Source: Acestrorhynchus altus (lineage: Eukaryota > Chordata > Actinopteri > Characiformes > Acestrorhynchidae). From it: 64,000 bases of DNA. Every line of letters starts with the position of its first letter. Within the stretch, counting starts at the first letter, position 1. Position numbers and translations under genes: made by a program. Location: NCBI GenBank assembly GCA_034509495.1, contig CM067514.1, forward strand, positions 9,396,165 to 9,460,164, written 5' to 3'. Shown one piece after another: positions 48,872-60,820 of this stretch. Under the pieces are notes generated by a model. The model was not told the origin of the DNA, made no database searches, and saw nothing but the letters and a program-made list of their open reading frames with translations.

Positions 48872-49267
48872 GAAAGTTAAGCAATAGTGGTACACTGAAC
48901 ATTCGGAGCTCTTACATCTTACAGTAACACTTAAATAGCAAGTTATTAATTGTACAGATGTATGCCACAAGTGCATCAAGTTTTATTGTTCTACCTAGAG
49001 AAAGCATTGACTTTCATGATAAGATTCAATAAATATCCATTAGATATTATGGCATTCAGATTGTTAGGTTCATACGTAGAATGGTCAATACTTGTCTTTA
49101 TTTCACCAATTAAAAGTCAATTTAAAAAGTCATGTTTATAGATTGCTGTTTCAATCAAAAGTTGTTTCATCTGAACAGGCCATGTTTGGTAATCCCTGAA
49201 CATGCTGTAAAGGAAGATTTCAAGTATCAAAAAGTCTAACAAGTAATGGAGGGGACACGTGGGTTGG

Positions 49268-49305
<38 letters not shown>

Positions 49306-49754
49306 GTATAACCACTTCTCCCACATGGCTTTCAGTTTTCAAAAAGAAAAAAAGTTTTTTTCCATCACAGGTTTGAAGAGCCCCCCTCCCCCCATCTTTG
49401 AGACTGAATTCAACCCCACATACTCGTTACTAAAGAGGTAGAAACAAAAAAATCAACAAATATTAAAACTCATGTTTTCCAATTATTACAGTTAAGGATT
49501 CTTTGTAACAACCATGGGAGCATATTGCAACAACTCATGACACTTAGCACAAAGTGCGTTTCTACAGTCGTGTAATCTTGAACAGCAGCAGGAAAGGTTC
49601 TTGCAAATACATGGTTTATAAAAAGCAAAATGAGTAGTTTCAAGTCGCTAATACCGTTTTATATGTGGTTCAAATATAGAAAAGAAAAAGTGGGCCAGAA
49701 CAATACTGCAGACTGATGTTTGCCAATAGAGGTAACCTGAAGCAAAGGGTTATA

Positions 49755-49795
<41 letters not shown>

Positions 49796-49877
49796 GTGGA
49801 AGGGAGAGGGTGACAATGGGGGGGGTAAGAAAAGCAGTACAATTACATCTATGCACCTTAAGGCTTTGGCTGGTTTC
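48872..49877 (-). other. eif4g2: eif4g2 3'UTR with two long poly(U) tracts
   Basis: This non-coding stretch holds two pure A runs on the plus strand: 49271-49302 (32 nt) and 49756-49793 (38 nt). In the mRNA sense they are poly(U). A C-rich stretch lies near 49381-49394. There is no competing gene. Open frames here are low-complexity Lys or Phe strings and are not coding. Confidence 0.6.
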
Positions 49878-52800
49878 TTAATCAGCCTCCTCTTCGGACT
49901 CCTCTTCTTCAGCTGTCTCTAGCCAGGTAAGCCACTGATTCACCTAGACGAGAGAAGGCACGGTAAGCCAACGTCAAAGAACAAACTTACACACTTCAAC
50001 TACTGAACGAACATGGTTCGAAGGGAATCTTCAAATTACATGAAGCAACAGTACCTGGAACAATGCTTTTCCTTTGCCAGGAAACTCTTGGGTAATATCT
50101 TCTTTCCATGCAAGGAAGGCTTCTTCTTCAATTATCTCCATATCATAAAAGTTGACAAAGTAGCGCAGTAACATTCCTGGAAGTGAAACATGGTCTGTGA
50201 TTCACTGCTGCCAAGTCAAAGTCCCACCCACCAAAAAAGAAAATCCAAACAACTTGCCTTTGGGAAAAGCCTTAGCATTGCAGTGCACTTGCAGTGCATA
50301 CAGCGCACTGACTTGCAGGTCCACGTGATCATGCAGGAATTTTTGCATCACCGGTTTGAAGGCAAGTAGCAGCTGTTTCTCCTGGTCAAGCTGTTCTTTC
50401 GAAGGTGCTGATAACTGGTCATCTCCCTCATCGGAATTCATCTCGTGGGAAATGTACTGCAAAAAGCTGCATGGGACAAGACTGTGAGTGGACAGCACGG
50501 CACGGCACAACTGACACACTAAATTTAGTAAATAAATGTGTGCTATAAATATATGGGTCAGTACCGTACCTGGTCATCAGAATGTTTACAAAACCCTTGT
50601 CTGTGTGAAGCTTAGGCGAGATGTTGTCCTTGATCCATTTGTAGATGGACTGGGGAGCTGGATCTGTTTTGATCTGCTTCAGAAGCTCCTTCTCCAGTTT
50701 CATGAGAGGGAACAAGAAGCTCAGGCCCTTGCCTTCCAGAATCTCCAACATGCGGTCTTTGTTTTGGTCTATTTCTGCAGACATAAGAACTTGTAAATTT
50801 AATGACTTGCAGGTATGAAACACAGATAGTGTAGAAGGTCCTGGGGGGAGGGGGAAGAAAGCAGGTTAAGCAAGCTTAAATCATGCACATACAAGACAGA
50901 CATATACCTGGCAGCATCTTCTGCATGTTGACCTTGCTCTGCTGAAACAGGTCAGTCAACCACTCCTTATCCTTCAACTTAGCAGACTGCTGAAGACACA
51001 GCAAGAACAGAGGGAAGTGGGTGCCGTTCTCTAGAGGGTGGGCCAAATCTGCGATGCCCATGAGCTCAGCAATGACTGCACGGGCAGCAAACTGTGCCAG
51101 ATAGGACTTCACCAGGGGAATGTCATCTTCAAGCTTAGGACACTGGTCCAAAACATTAAGGAATGCCTGTAAAAGAAATGGGGTCATGGCTCATTTGCTA
51201 AAAGGAAAAGAAATAAGATTAATAGAGTAGGTTGTGATCTTGCACACAAACCTGCATGAAGTTCTCCCCTGTGATCAGCCCCTCTGAACGGAGGGCATGG
51301 ATCAGACTGCTGACATGCTCTTTATCGTCGTCTGGACTGTCCAGTGAGCAGATAATTATCTTGCTCAACATCTCTGGCAGAAAGTGCTTGGGAGCTCTCA
51401 TCTCTCGCACCCCGTTTACAGCATCGGCAACGTTCTTGCTGGTCAGAAACTCATTAACAACAGTCTCCTGAAAAAACACATTTAGGAAATGAATATTCCC
51501 TGGGGGATCCAAACTATTTCATTTGCAAAACAAATTAAAACATGCATACAGTCATCTTGAGCAGCTCCTCTCTGGCAGGAGGTGGTTTTTTGTTTGTCTT
51601 CTGAGGCTTTTCCTGAATGGGAGGTGGATTGGTTTTCAGGCCAAGCTGTGGTGGCTACAGTAAGAAAGAAAATGATTTTAGTCTGTCTGCCAAATGTTAT
51701 TACTTACACAAGCTGGTTGGGATGGTTGTGATAAACTATTACCTGTCCAAGCGGAGGAGTGGATGTACGTGGAGGCTGAGCACTGGGAGGAATCATGTTG
51801 GACATCTGTGGCTGCAGCTTTGGCACTTGGGATTTGTTCAAAAGAAATGACTGTGCGGGTCTCAGGCTGATCTACAAATGGAAGGAAAACGCAAGTTGAA
51901 CCGAGTGCCCAAAATGCTCATTGGGGACAGCAGAACTCAGTATTCTGCAAACCCCAATCAACACCAGATTATAAGCAACATAATCAAGACAAAACTGTTT
52001 AAAATCAGTTCCACAAACCTCATCTGCATTCAACTGTCCTTTCTTGGAAAAACGTGGTGGCATATCCTTAGACTGAGCTTGCTGTTGAATCTGGTTCTGG
52101 AAGAGCAGATTTTGGCCCTTTGGAAAGAAAGAAGTCAGTCGAAGACCAATTCACAGATACCACACGTCACACACAAAACAGGCTGATATTTACCTGGTTA
52201 GGCTTCATGAAAGGTTTGTCAAACTGAGACTGAGAAGCAGGAGCCAAGTGGCCGCTGTGACCATTGAATAGTGGGTTTACACGATGTCGGCCCATGGTAG
52301 GGGAATACCTGTCTTGAATAACCCCAGGCCCCGTTCCAATCCCACAACCTAAAGTCATATATATAGTAGATTATATTTGAGATTTTACACACAAAAAAAT
52401 AAATTATTATTTTATATACATACACATATATATATACATACACATACACATATATATATACATACACATATATATATATATATATACATACACACACAAA
52501 TATATATACACACAGTAAGTTACAGTTAGTTTGTGCAACTAATGAGAGAAAAAGAAAGAAAGGAGATAGTCAGGATATACCTGGCATTTGTCCAAACATA
52601 TCAGCTAACCCCCCAAGGGTCTCTCTGCTCATCCGTGTTAACAAGAAAGGGTTATCTTGAAAGAAGTCAGTCCTCATTCCTGAGGTCATAGCTGGAATAA
52701 ACACTCCCAAATCCTGGGGAGAAGAAAAAGCACATAAGTTAAAAATAAACTGCAGAGATGTTGTTGTTTTTTTTTTTTTGTTTTTTTTTTTTAAAAAGGT

Positions 52801-54818
52801 ATAAACAGACAACATGGAAAATAGATGGGTAAAAATAAAAACCTTCACAGCATCCTGACGGATCTGGTTGATAGTCTTAGGTCCATTATCAATAAAAGCT
52901 TTCCTAGGCACCCATTTGTTCTCTCTCAACTCCAAGGTATCCTGCAGCAGGAAACGAATCCTTGCAGGCAAGTCCTTGTTGTTCATTAAGGATCGCATGC
53001 GGCCAAAATACTGAGCCATTAAAGACTGTAACAGAAACAGCCAGTTAGGAGAACAGTGCAATTACAGCCCAACAATTATATAAAAGAGTTTTAAAGTGCT
53101 TACCTTGGCTCTGTCATGATCAAGTCTAGGGCCCACAGTTCTCATTATCTGACAGAGGCACTCCAAATCTTCCCCCATATCTTTAAGTTGGATTCTTTTC
53201 TTCTTTTCCAGAAGCTGAAAAGGGGAAAAGTGCATAAAGATCACAAGCACTTCAAATAATTAAACAAGCTTACTCATTTGTCTACTCAACTTACTGTTTT
53301 GATGCACTTATGAAGGATAGACTCATGAATGAGATCAAGTTTGCCAAGTTCTCCAATGAATTTGATGTTGCCCAGCATTTTGATCTTGGCAATGGCACGC
53401 TGCTCCTCCTCTTCAGAGGTAAGTGGTCCATCAGTTTTTTCATAGACTGAAAAAGAAAAGGGATCAATGCTTGCACATTAAATCACAACAATGGGAGGAG
53501 GGATGGGACGGGCAAGGCCGTTTCTGGACATTAACTTACTTTCGACATTTCTGGTGCGGTTTTCAAATTCATCTTGAAGCTTTGATATCAGAAGTCTCCT
53601 GAATGTCTAAAAGTAATTAGCAAACAATTAATACCCCAAAACAGGCAGTCATACAATCACTAGAAAACTATTTAGGGTACTCACAGTGCTCTGCTTTTGT
53701 GAAGATTGGATTTCAGATGTTTGGTTGTCAAAGTTTGGTGCATCCTCTGCCAAACGCAGACATAGCTGAGCATATAGCGAGCTATACTTGGGCTCTTCGA
53801 GGGCTTTGTCTACAATCTAAGTGAAATAGAACAGGGAGATAAGTTTATTTTAAAACGATTTCAGTGCAAAGCAAATACACAAGTGAAAGCCTTTCAAAAG
53901 CCAATTAATATTGAGAGCAAGTGGGTGAAGCGTGCGATTGTGCTCACCAGCAAGATGATTCCTTTGAGGATCAGCTTTGAATCCACACCCACATTCAGAA
54001 GCTCAAGGCATAGCTTGTCAAACTTCTCAGGGGTCAGTTTATTAAGTATGCTGAGGGAACATTAACAAATCAGGAAAAAAAAGAACACTTAAAACAAAAA
54101 AGTACCTGTAAGTACAAAATGTACACTGCAAACTTTACTGAATGCGAAGCTTACCCTCTCACTTTTCTGAAGATTGCATCGTGTCGTTCTTTTTCATTGG
54201 AGGAGCTAACCTCTCGTCTAGTGCTTCGTGAAGGAATCCATCTCTGAACGCCAGAACCTGGGGTTTTCCCCAGGAACTCGCTGTTGTAGAAAACGAAAGC
54301 AACTTGAGGAAAGTAACACATTCTACATTGCACAAGATATGGCCAATACGAGAAAACCAAGTACGTCACATAAAATAGAATACCTGTTGCCGACAGTCTT
54401 GGTATAGTGCTGAAGTGCACCCCTACCTCCTCCTCCGCCCGAAGAAGCACTGCAAGAAGCATTAACAAGTAAAATCTGAGCAGTTCCAATATGCACACAG
54501 GTCAAGGCAGGAATATTCACAGGAAAGCCCTTTGATCATTAGTAATCAAAGGAGTGGTCAATGACCACAGGTACACTACGAAGAAGTTCAGGCCAAATCC
54601 TTCTCCATTCGCTCAATGAAAGAACTATAGTGCCAGGTTCCCAGCCATCTGCCACTTTGTCTCGCTCAAAACCTCTTTCTATGGAAAACTCGACTGGTTA
54701 AGGGAACCAAGGGAACTAGGCGTTACTCCCAAGAGATTGAAATTCAGGATCTTTCTGGATGAGATTTTCCAACTCACCTGAAACGAGAAGCACCCCCCTC
54801 TGCAACCACACTCTCCAC
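49878..54818 (-). CDS. eif4g2: eIF4G2 (DAP5/NAT1/p97) translation initiation factor, GUG-initiated (complete)
   Basis: Cytoplasmic eIF4G paralogue that binds eIF3/eIF4A but lacks the eIF4E-binding N-terminus, serving cap-independent and alternative initiation. Coding exons: 54818-54778, 54449-54384, 54280-54155, 54050-53948, 53816-53685, 53606-53540, 53446-53295, 53214-53104, 53025-52843, 52713-52581, 52348-52194, 52117-52019, 51871-51743, 51654-51550, 51467-51252, 51166-50908, 50774-50570, 50466-50258, 50176-50055, 49943-49878. They total 2679 nt, 892 codons plus stop (human 907), all in phase. No AUG fits the N-terminus; the conserved sequence begins VESVVAEGGASRF at a GUG. MIF4G spans about residues 70-300, a Pro/Gln-rich linker 390-530, MA3 about 535-655 and W2 about 710-890, ending EEEESEEEAD. 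Intron 18 uses a GC donor. A possible paralogue elsewhere (teleost eif4g2a/b) cannot be judged here. Confidence 0.97.
52384..52516. repeat. Compound (TA)n/(CA)n microsatellite in eif4g2 intron 10
   Basis: Alternating 'atacatacacatatata' motifs fill most of the 230-bp intron between exons 52713-52581 and 52348-52194. Confidence 0.85.
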
Positions 54819-55950
54819 TTTGGCGGCTTGGCAACGGATGATACCCAAAAAGAATAATGTAGAGAGGGTGGGGGAGGAAAAACGACCTAGGAAAGAAGCA
54901 AATGCAGGACATCATGTTAAAATGGAGTGATCACAGTTTGGGAATAGAGGGGACGTCTCAGTGGAAAGGACATTGGGTAAAAATGAATCCCAGGAACTGG
55001 CAGCATGTTAGAAAACTAACCCCAGAGGAGAAGCTCCTGCACAAACCACAACACAAAAGGCAGCAGGGACACCGAGGGTAAGGGCTCAGGCCTGAAGCGG
55101 TCAGGCCTGAAGTGGGGGAAGGGGAACCTGGGCCCGCTGAGCACAGATCGCAGCAGACCGGGGGTCTGGATGAGCTGTTAAACACACAGGGCCCCACAGA
55201 CTAGGGCCCCACAGACTGGACCCCCACCGGCTCGGGCCACAGGGGCCAGGCGGTTCGAGCAGCCAGACAAAGGCTTCTGCCACGCTGTCCGTGTCGGAGC
55301 GCGGCGGGGAGCGCGGCGGAGCAGCACATTCGGCGTTTGTATTTAAAACGCCATCTGAAGGGCAAACGGGTGAAGCCGGAAGGTGTTAAGAGCTGCCCCC
55401 CAGAACCCCAACACAGCCTTTATTGTCCCAAAGTCCCCGGATACAGCGCCCTTCTCTCCAAACCGGCACATTTACCACACGACCGAAACGCGTCGCGGTA
55501 AACAGTAGCCAAAGCGCCGCTACGCCGCCGTCGACCAACGACCCGACGGCCCAACGGCTCCGAGAGCAGTTATCTGGACCGCTCGAGCTAACCGTCCCCC
55601 ATCCCCAGCGGAGCCGTTAGCCGGGGAGCTAACGAGCTAAACGAGCCCAAGACGCCATTTTCTGATGGAACCACCGCGAAAAACAGCCTCCGTGTGGATC
55701 ACAGCACCGGCCGAGCCGGCCAGGCCAACCCGCAACTACACACCGGCTCACACCGGCCGACACCGGCCCCGAGCCGACCATTACGGAGCAGAGCTCACCT
55801 TCCTAAAAGACCTTCAGCTTGGACGAGCTTCTGTCACCAGAGGAGAAGAGAAGAGGACAGGGAGGAGGAGAGGTCGAGGGAGGGTGAGAGTCGTACAGCT
55901 GAGCCGAGCTGAACTGGGCTAAACTGGGTTCGCCGGTGAAGAGCTGAGCG
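54779..55950 (-). other. eif4g2: eif4g2 5'UTR: non-coding exon 1, intron 1 and start of exon 2
   Basis: A CpG- and GC-rich block from about 55250 to 55950 fits a first non-coding exon ending at 55799 with donor GTGAGC. The matching acceptor (TTTCCTAG) ends at 54887, leaving about 68 nt of exon 2 upstream of the GUG. The transcription start, somewhere near 55950, is inferred from base composition only. Open frames in the GC-rich block are not coding by homology. Confidence 0.55.
54816..54818 (-). promoter_or_regulatory. eif4g2: Non-AUG (GUG) start codon of eif4g2
   Basis: The codon sits in the context GCCGCCAAAGTGGAG, with purines at -3 and +4. This resembles the mammalian DAP5 start, whose GUG initiation is established. 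The downstream frame matches the human N-terminus (VES.AEGGASRFS). A nearby ATG at 54915 on this strand is out of frame and appears to be intronic, upstream of the acceptor at 54887. Confidence 0.9.
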
Positions 55951-55980
55951 CTGTGGGTCTGAACGTGTACGTCTGAGAGC

Positions 55981-56043
55981 TGACGTCACAGACAGGCGCA
56001 ACTTTATTCACACACCGGCCAACCCTGCGGCCTGCTGACGTCA
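55981..56043. promoter_or_regulatory. Twin palindromic CREs (TGACGTCA) upstream of eif4g2
   Basis: Two exact copies of the 8-bp cAMP-response element TGACGTCA lie at 55981-55988 and 56036-56043, 55 bp apart start to start. They sit just upstream of the GC-rich first exon. The motif is the canonical CREB/ATF site. The link to eif4g2 transcription is inferred from position. Confidence 0.6.
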
Positions 56044-56084
56044 TAATGACAGGGAGGCTCGCGCAGAGGGTGGGTCATGTTTCC

Positions 56085-56910
56085 TTCCCAATATATCACC
56101 CCCAAACATCAATATAACACCCATAAACATCAATATATCACCCCTAAATATCAATACAACACCCCTAAACATCGATATAACACCCCTAAAATCAAAATAA
56201 CACCCATAAACATCAATATATCACCCCTACATATCAATATAACACCCCTAAACATCAAAATAACACTCATAAACACCACTATATCACCCTAAACATCAAT
56301 TTAACACTTCTAAACACCACTATATCACCCCTAAACATCAATATAACACTCTAAACATCAATATAACACTTTAAACACCACCATATCACCCCTAAACATC
56401 AATATAATACCCCTAAACACCACTATAACACACTAAACTTCACTATATCACTCCTAAACATCAATATAACACCCATAAACACCACTATATCACCCCTAAA
56501 CATCAATATAACACTTTAAACATCAATATAGTACTCTAAACATCAATATAACACCCTAAACATCAATTCAACACTCTAAGCATCACTAGAATACCCCTAA
56601 ACATCAATATAACACTCTAAACATCAATATAACACTCTAAACATCACTATAACACCCCTAAACATCAACATAACACACTAAACATAAATATAACACCCAA
56701 AATCAATATAATACTCTAAACATCAATATAACACCCTAAACATCAATTCAACACTGTAAATATCACTATAATACCCCTAAACATCAATATGACACTCTAA
56801 ACATCATTATAACAAACCTAAACATCTATATAACACTTTAAACATCATTATAACACCCCTAAACATCAATATAACATTCTAAACATCAGTATATCACCCA
56901 TAAACATCAA
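56085..56910. repeat. Minisatellite, about 21-bp unit (AACATCAATATAACACCCCTA)
   Basis: Roughly 39 imperfect units in tandem over 825 bp. Two unit variants, 'catcaatataacacccc' and 'caccactatatcacccc', alternate in places, suggesting a 42-bp higher unit. It starts about 40 bp beyond the second CRE upstream of eif4g2. Any open frame through it is repeat-derived and not coding. Confidence 0.9.
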
Positions 56911-59723
56911 ATCTAATGTTGAACAGAATTGTGACCACTAGAGGCCACTAAAGATCACTGATCTCTCTTTGAAAAATGTGTCCAGTTTAACATTATGGAC
57001 TCACAGGGATAACCCAACACATAAGAACATTATTTGAATTTGATCATCTGGAGAATTTGACTGAAATCACCTCAGTGCAAGCAACCTTAGTTTATAATAC
57101 AGACAGATTCTCCCCCTGTTAAGTGAGGACCGTCTCACACAGCTGGTGATTTCACAATCCCTGAAGGGAGGAGGGTATTTACTTCTGTACCAGGCGCTAT
57201 TTTGAAAGTGGATTCCTGGAAGACTTTTTTGTATCAGATGCCGTCATCACTTGTTTCTCATGTAGCACAGTCATGCCTGAGGCCTAAGGCATCTTAGAAA
57301 AGTATAAGGCACAAGTACATGTAGGCCTGCCAGCAAAGCCATTTTCAGCTTACTCTCCTTTGCCTGGATCTTCAAAAAGGCTGTAGTTTTTAGAAAATCA
57401 CTTGTTTTGGTGCTTTCTTTTCAACAATTCAGTTTAGCTATAATTAGACTCTAGATGTAGTTCAGATCAGATCAGGGTGCAGTTTTGTATCACCAAACAC
57501 AATATACTGACAAATTAGATTAGAGGGGATTTCACCTCTCTGACAGGGATCAAGAGACTTTGAAGCCATAGTATAGAGGTGAATGCAGTCAAAATTCCCA
57601 GAGGAGACCCCAGATTTTCCACTATTTTCTCACAGGTCCATTGGTTATTTCAGATTAAAAACTCCCCTTTCATTAGACTGAATGTTTGCCTATAGTTGTG
57701 CATAGGCTGAAGGTAATCACAGTGATAAATTGCAATTACAATATAATTATGTATAATTAGATTCTAACGGATTAGTAACCATATCATTAACTAAGTCTGT
57801 TGACTTAATTGGTTTTAATATGTAGTTTTGGAACCTTGAGGTGTGATGTGTCTGCATTGGATGGAGCTACTCTACTACTGTATTATTCCTAAAATGTCAT
57901 CCCTGTCCTGTTAGGGAAACCTCTGGTGCACTTATTATTGAAAGTCAGAATTATTGGCGCATGACTTCTTAAGATAAGTCCCACTGTTTGTAAGCAAATT
58001 GTAAAAAGCAGATCAATATTCTAATGAAATGCATGAATGAATATTGAAAACTGTTGAGCAAGGAGTCCTTAAAAGAGGTTTGTTTAGCTATTTGCATTGA
58101 CTAATATTTATAATATAGAGAGTGCAGTTCCTGCAGAAACTGTGAGTGTGATTGCAGCTCAGCAGTGCTGCTGTGATGTGTTGGTTGCTAAGGTGGGGCT
58201 GTGGTATAGGATTCAGTGGTAAAGGTCTTGCTAGATGGTTGCTAAGGTGTTTCTCTAATATAGGGGGTGATTGCTAAGGTGTTGATATATGGTTGCTATG
58301 GTATAGTGGGTTTTAGTAGCATTTAGACATTGTGTATTTTATATTCAATAATTTCCATGTAAATTAAGTAAATTCACTGCGTCAGTGTAAAAAGTGGAAC
58401 TTGTTGCCCACAGGCCTGTTGACGCCCTGGAGATTCACAAGAAGGTATAAATGTAAGCTTATCTGACAGACAGACATATGAAGCTCCAGGCCAGTGTTGT
58501 GTGGTGGAGGCAGGTCAGAATGAGACGAGGAGTGGACAAATAACTCACAGTGTTCTTCCTGCTGTTTTAGTGCCCTTCAATTCAATGCACTCCAACCCCG
58601 TCTGCTACAGAGTACAGACCACAGCTGACCATGCCCCTGGCCATTAATGTCCAACTGGGAAGTGTTTAAAAGATAAATTTGAACTGAAGTGTTTATATAC
58701 CTTATATTCCTAAAACAAAGTATCTAAAATAATGGACCTGTACCCCAAAAAAGAGATCCTTATATCCACAATTATGCCAAACCTTCTGAACACAACAGAG
58801 CTGATGAAGAAAACAAACTAGAATATTTGGAGCCTTTATTTGACATTGGTTGGAACCAGTTGGAACCAATTTCCCGTGGATGAATAGAATTTATGAATGG
58901 CTGGATGGATGGATGGATGTTTCCATTTTACACAAAATAGTTACTTAAAGATGACAATATTTAGTTAATATTGGTGCATTATTAGTGTGGAATTTGATCA
59001 TGTATGACAAAACTGATAGTATGATTTGTACCAATAGAGGAACTTCTGGGGCTACTAGTGCATCTTTAAAAAAAGAACATCATTAAAAAGGTAATTTGTG
59101 TTAATAATTTCACTCAAATGGAAATTATAAAATATAGTTTATGTTCATTACATGTACATACAAGCTTTGTTTGTTTCACTGTTAATCAGTATGTCTTACA
59201 GCTCATGAAAATGAGAAATCTAGTTTCTCAGATTATTAGAATGTTTAAATTTGAGTTTGATATTACCAATGGCAAATCACTGTCAGTATTCCTTTTTAAT
59301 AGACTCATAAATGAGTAAATAACAGACTCATAAAAATAGTAAAATGAGCTCTACACAGAGCTGAGAAATGATTTTTGATTTGTATTATTAGTGAAGCCCT
59401 TTTGCCGTACAGAACCCATAAGAAATGATCTACTTTCCTTGCAAACGAAGAACCATTTAGGGATTCAGATTGTTCTTTATACAATATCATTATTGGTTGT
59501 AAATATGACTTTAACCAAAGATCCATTGAAGAGCCATTGAAGAGCCCTTACATGTTTTGTTATTATTTTGAGTGTGCTTACATGTTTTCTGGCCATCAGA
59601 ATAGTTTTCAATCTACTTCAATATCATAATTAACCAGCAGATGGAGTTGGTATTACAAGCACTGATATTTTTCAAGAGCTAACTCTGACGAATGAAGGCA
59701 AAGCCAAAACACATGCCCTTCCC

Positions 59724-59725
<2 letters not shown>

Positions 59726-59773
<48 letters not shown>
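59726..59773. repeat. (CA)n microsatellite
   Basis: About 24 uninterrupted CA units. Confidence 0.9.
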
Positions 59774-59775
<2 letters not shown>

Positions 59776-60059
59776 TGATTACATTCAGTAAATTACACTC
59801 AATCACAGACTCCATCTTCCTATATAGTGCATTTATTCCCACTGTGTCCAGCACACATGTACTGCCTTCCTCAGGGTGTTGTTTAACATGGACTGTTGTT
59901 CTGGTTTAATATTTTATACATTCTTATTTTGCCTCTCGTCTGTGGAAGAAAAAACATTACAGCCAAAACCAGTTGCCACATAAAATATGGAATTGTTCCA
60001 TAAAATATGGGAATATGGGAATATGGGAATTGTCCCATAATGGGAAACTAAAACTAAGA

Positions 60060-60290
60060 TAAATTGTATTAGTATAGTGCTTTTTAAAACTGATCATATC
60101 AGAAAGCAGCTTTAAAGAAATTGAAAATATGATGATCAACACAGAAAAAAAGAAGACATAAAAGCCCCTTGGTTAGAAAACCAAAGGACGATAGTGGCAG
60201 GGAAACTCCCTCAGAGGAGGATGGAGGAAGAACCCTTAGGAAGAACCAGGCACACAAGGGGGACCCACCCCCCTCTGCTGTAACACTCTG
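60060..60290 (+). repeat. Dispersed repeat, same family as 24125
   Basis: Contains 'agaaagcagctttaaagaaatt', 'ggcagggaaactccctcagagg' and 'aggaagaacccttaggaag', in the same order as the 24125 copy. Confidence 0.6.
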
Positions 60291-60604
60291 CTGTTGTACT
60301 GACAGAGGATGGATTTTTTCCCCCGTTTAGACTATTAATACACCGTAGGCTGATGGTCCCAACACCTGACAATAATGAAGCCCAGGTTTCAGTCTCTTTG
60401 ACTGGGTTTTAGATCAGAGATAAAATCAGATGAAAACATTTTGCTGAATAATGCACAAAAGGCTGTATCTGAAACAGAAGAAATGCTGCTTACTTATACA
60501 ATATCCTTAGGCAGAAATGCACCAGGTCATGCCTGAATCGAAGGGTAGTAATCTCGGCTTGCGTGTTATTGGATGAAAATGCTAATGGATATTTGTATTT
60601 TGCT

Positions 60605-60820
60605 CTCGGGCGTCGACCAGAGGAGGTTAGATTCCTCTCTTGAGCCTTGGTTCGTCTCAAGGTTTCTTCCTCCTAGCCCGAGGGACTTTTCCCTTGCCAC
60701 TGTTGCCTGCTGGCTGCTCATTTGAGGCTTGGACCCGGATTTCTGTAAAGCTGCTTTGTGACAAGTCCTTTGTTGTAAAAAGCACAATACAAATAAACTT
60801 TGATTGATTGATAAAGACAA
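60605..60820 (-). repeat. Dispersed repeat, related family in reverse
   Basis: Contains 'ggttcgtctcaaggtttcttcctc', 'ctgtaaagctgctttgtgaca' and a (TTTGATTGA) tail, the reverse complement of the landmarks at 24125 and 60060. Confidence 0.6.

Noticed and set aside
49259..49441. Poly-A runs as poly(A) tails of processed retrocopies
   Set aside because: The sequence before each run does not resemble a gene, and no target duplications were seen; they sit in the eif4g2 3'UTR.
54450..54777. Intronic snoRNA in eif4g2 (mammals host SNORD97)
   Set aside because: I looked for C (RUGAUGA) and D (CUGA) boxes with a closing stem in this intron and found no convincing pair; a covariance-model scan of all eif4g2 introns would decide it.
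54679..54915. ATG at 54915 as the eif4g2 start
   Set aside because: Its frame differs from the conserved one at the GUG, and it lies upstream of the acceptor ending at 54887, so it is probably intronic.
55423..55922. Pro/Arg-rich frames of 65-85 codons in GC-rich DNA
   Set aside because: They lie antisense to the eif4g2 first exon and promoter and show no family resemblance; absence of stops follows from GC content.
56077..56292. 71-codon frame made of 'KHQYNTPKHQYIT' text
   Set aside because: Produced by the tandem repeat; breaks as soon as the unit length shifts.
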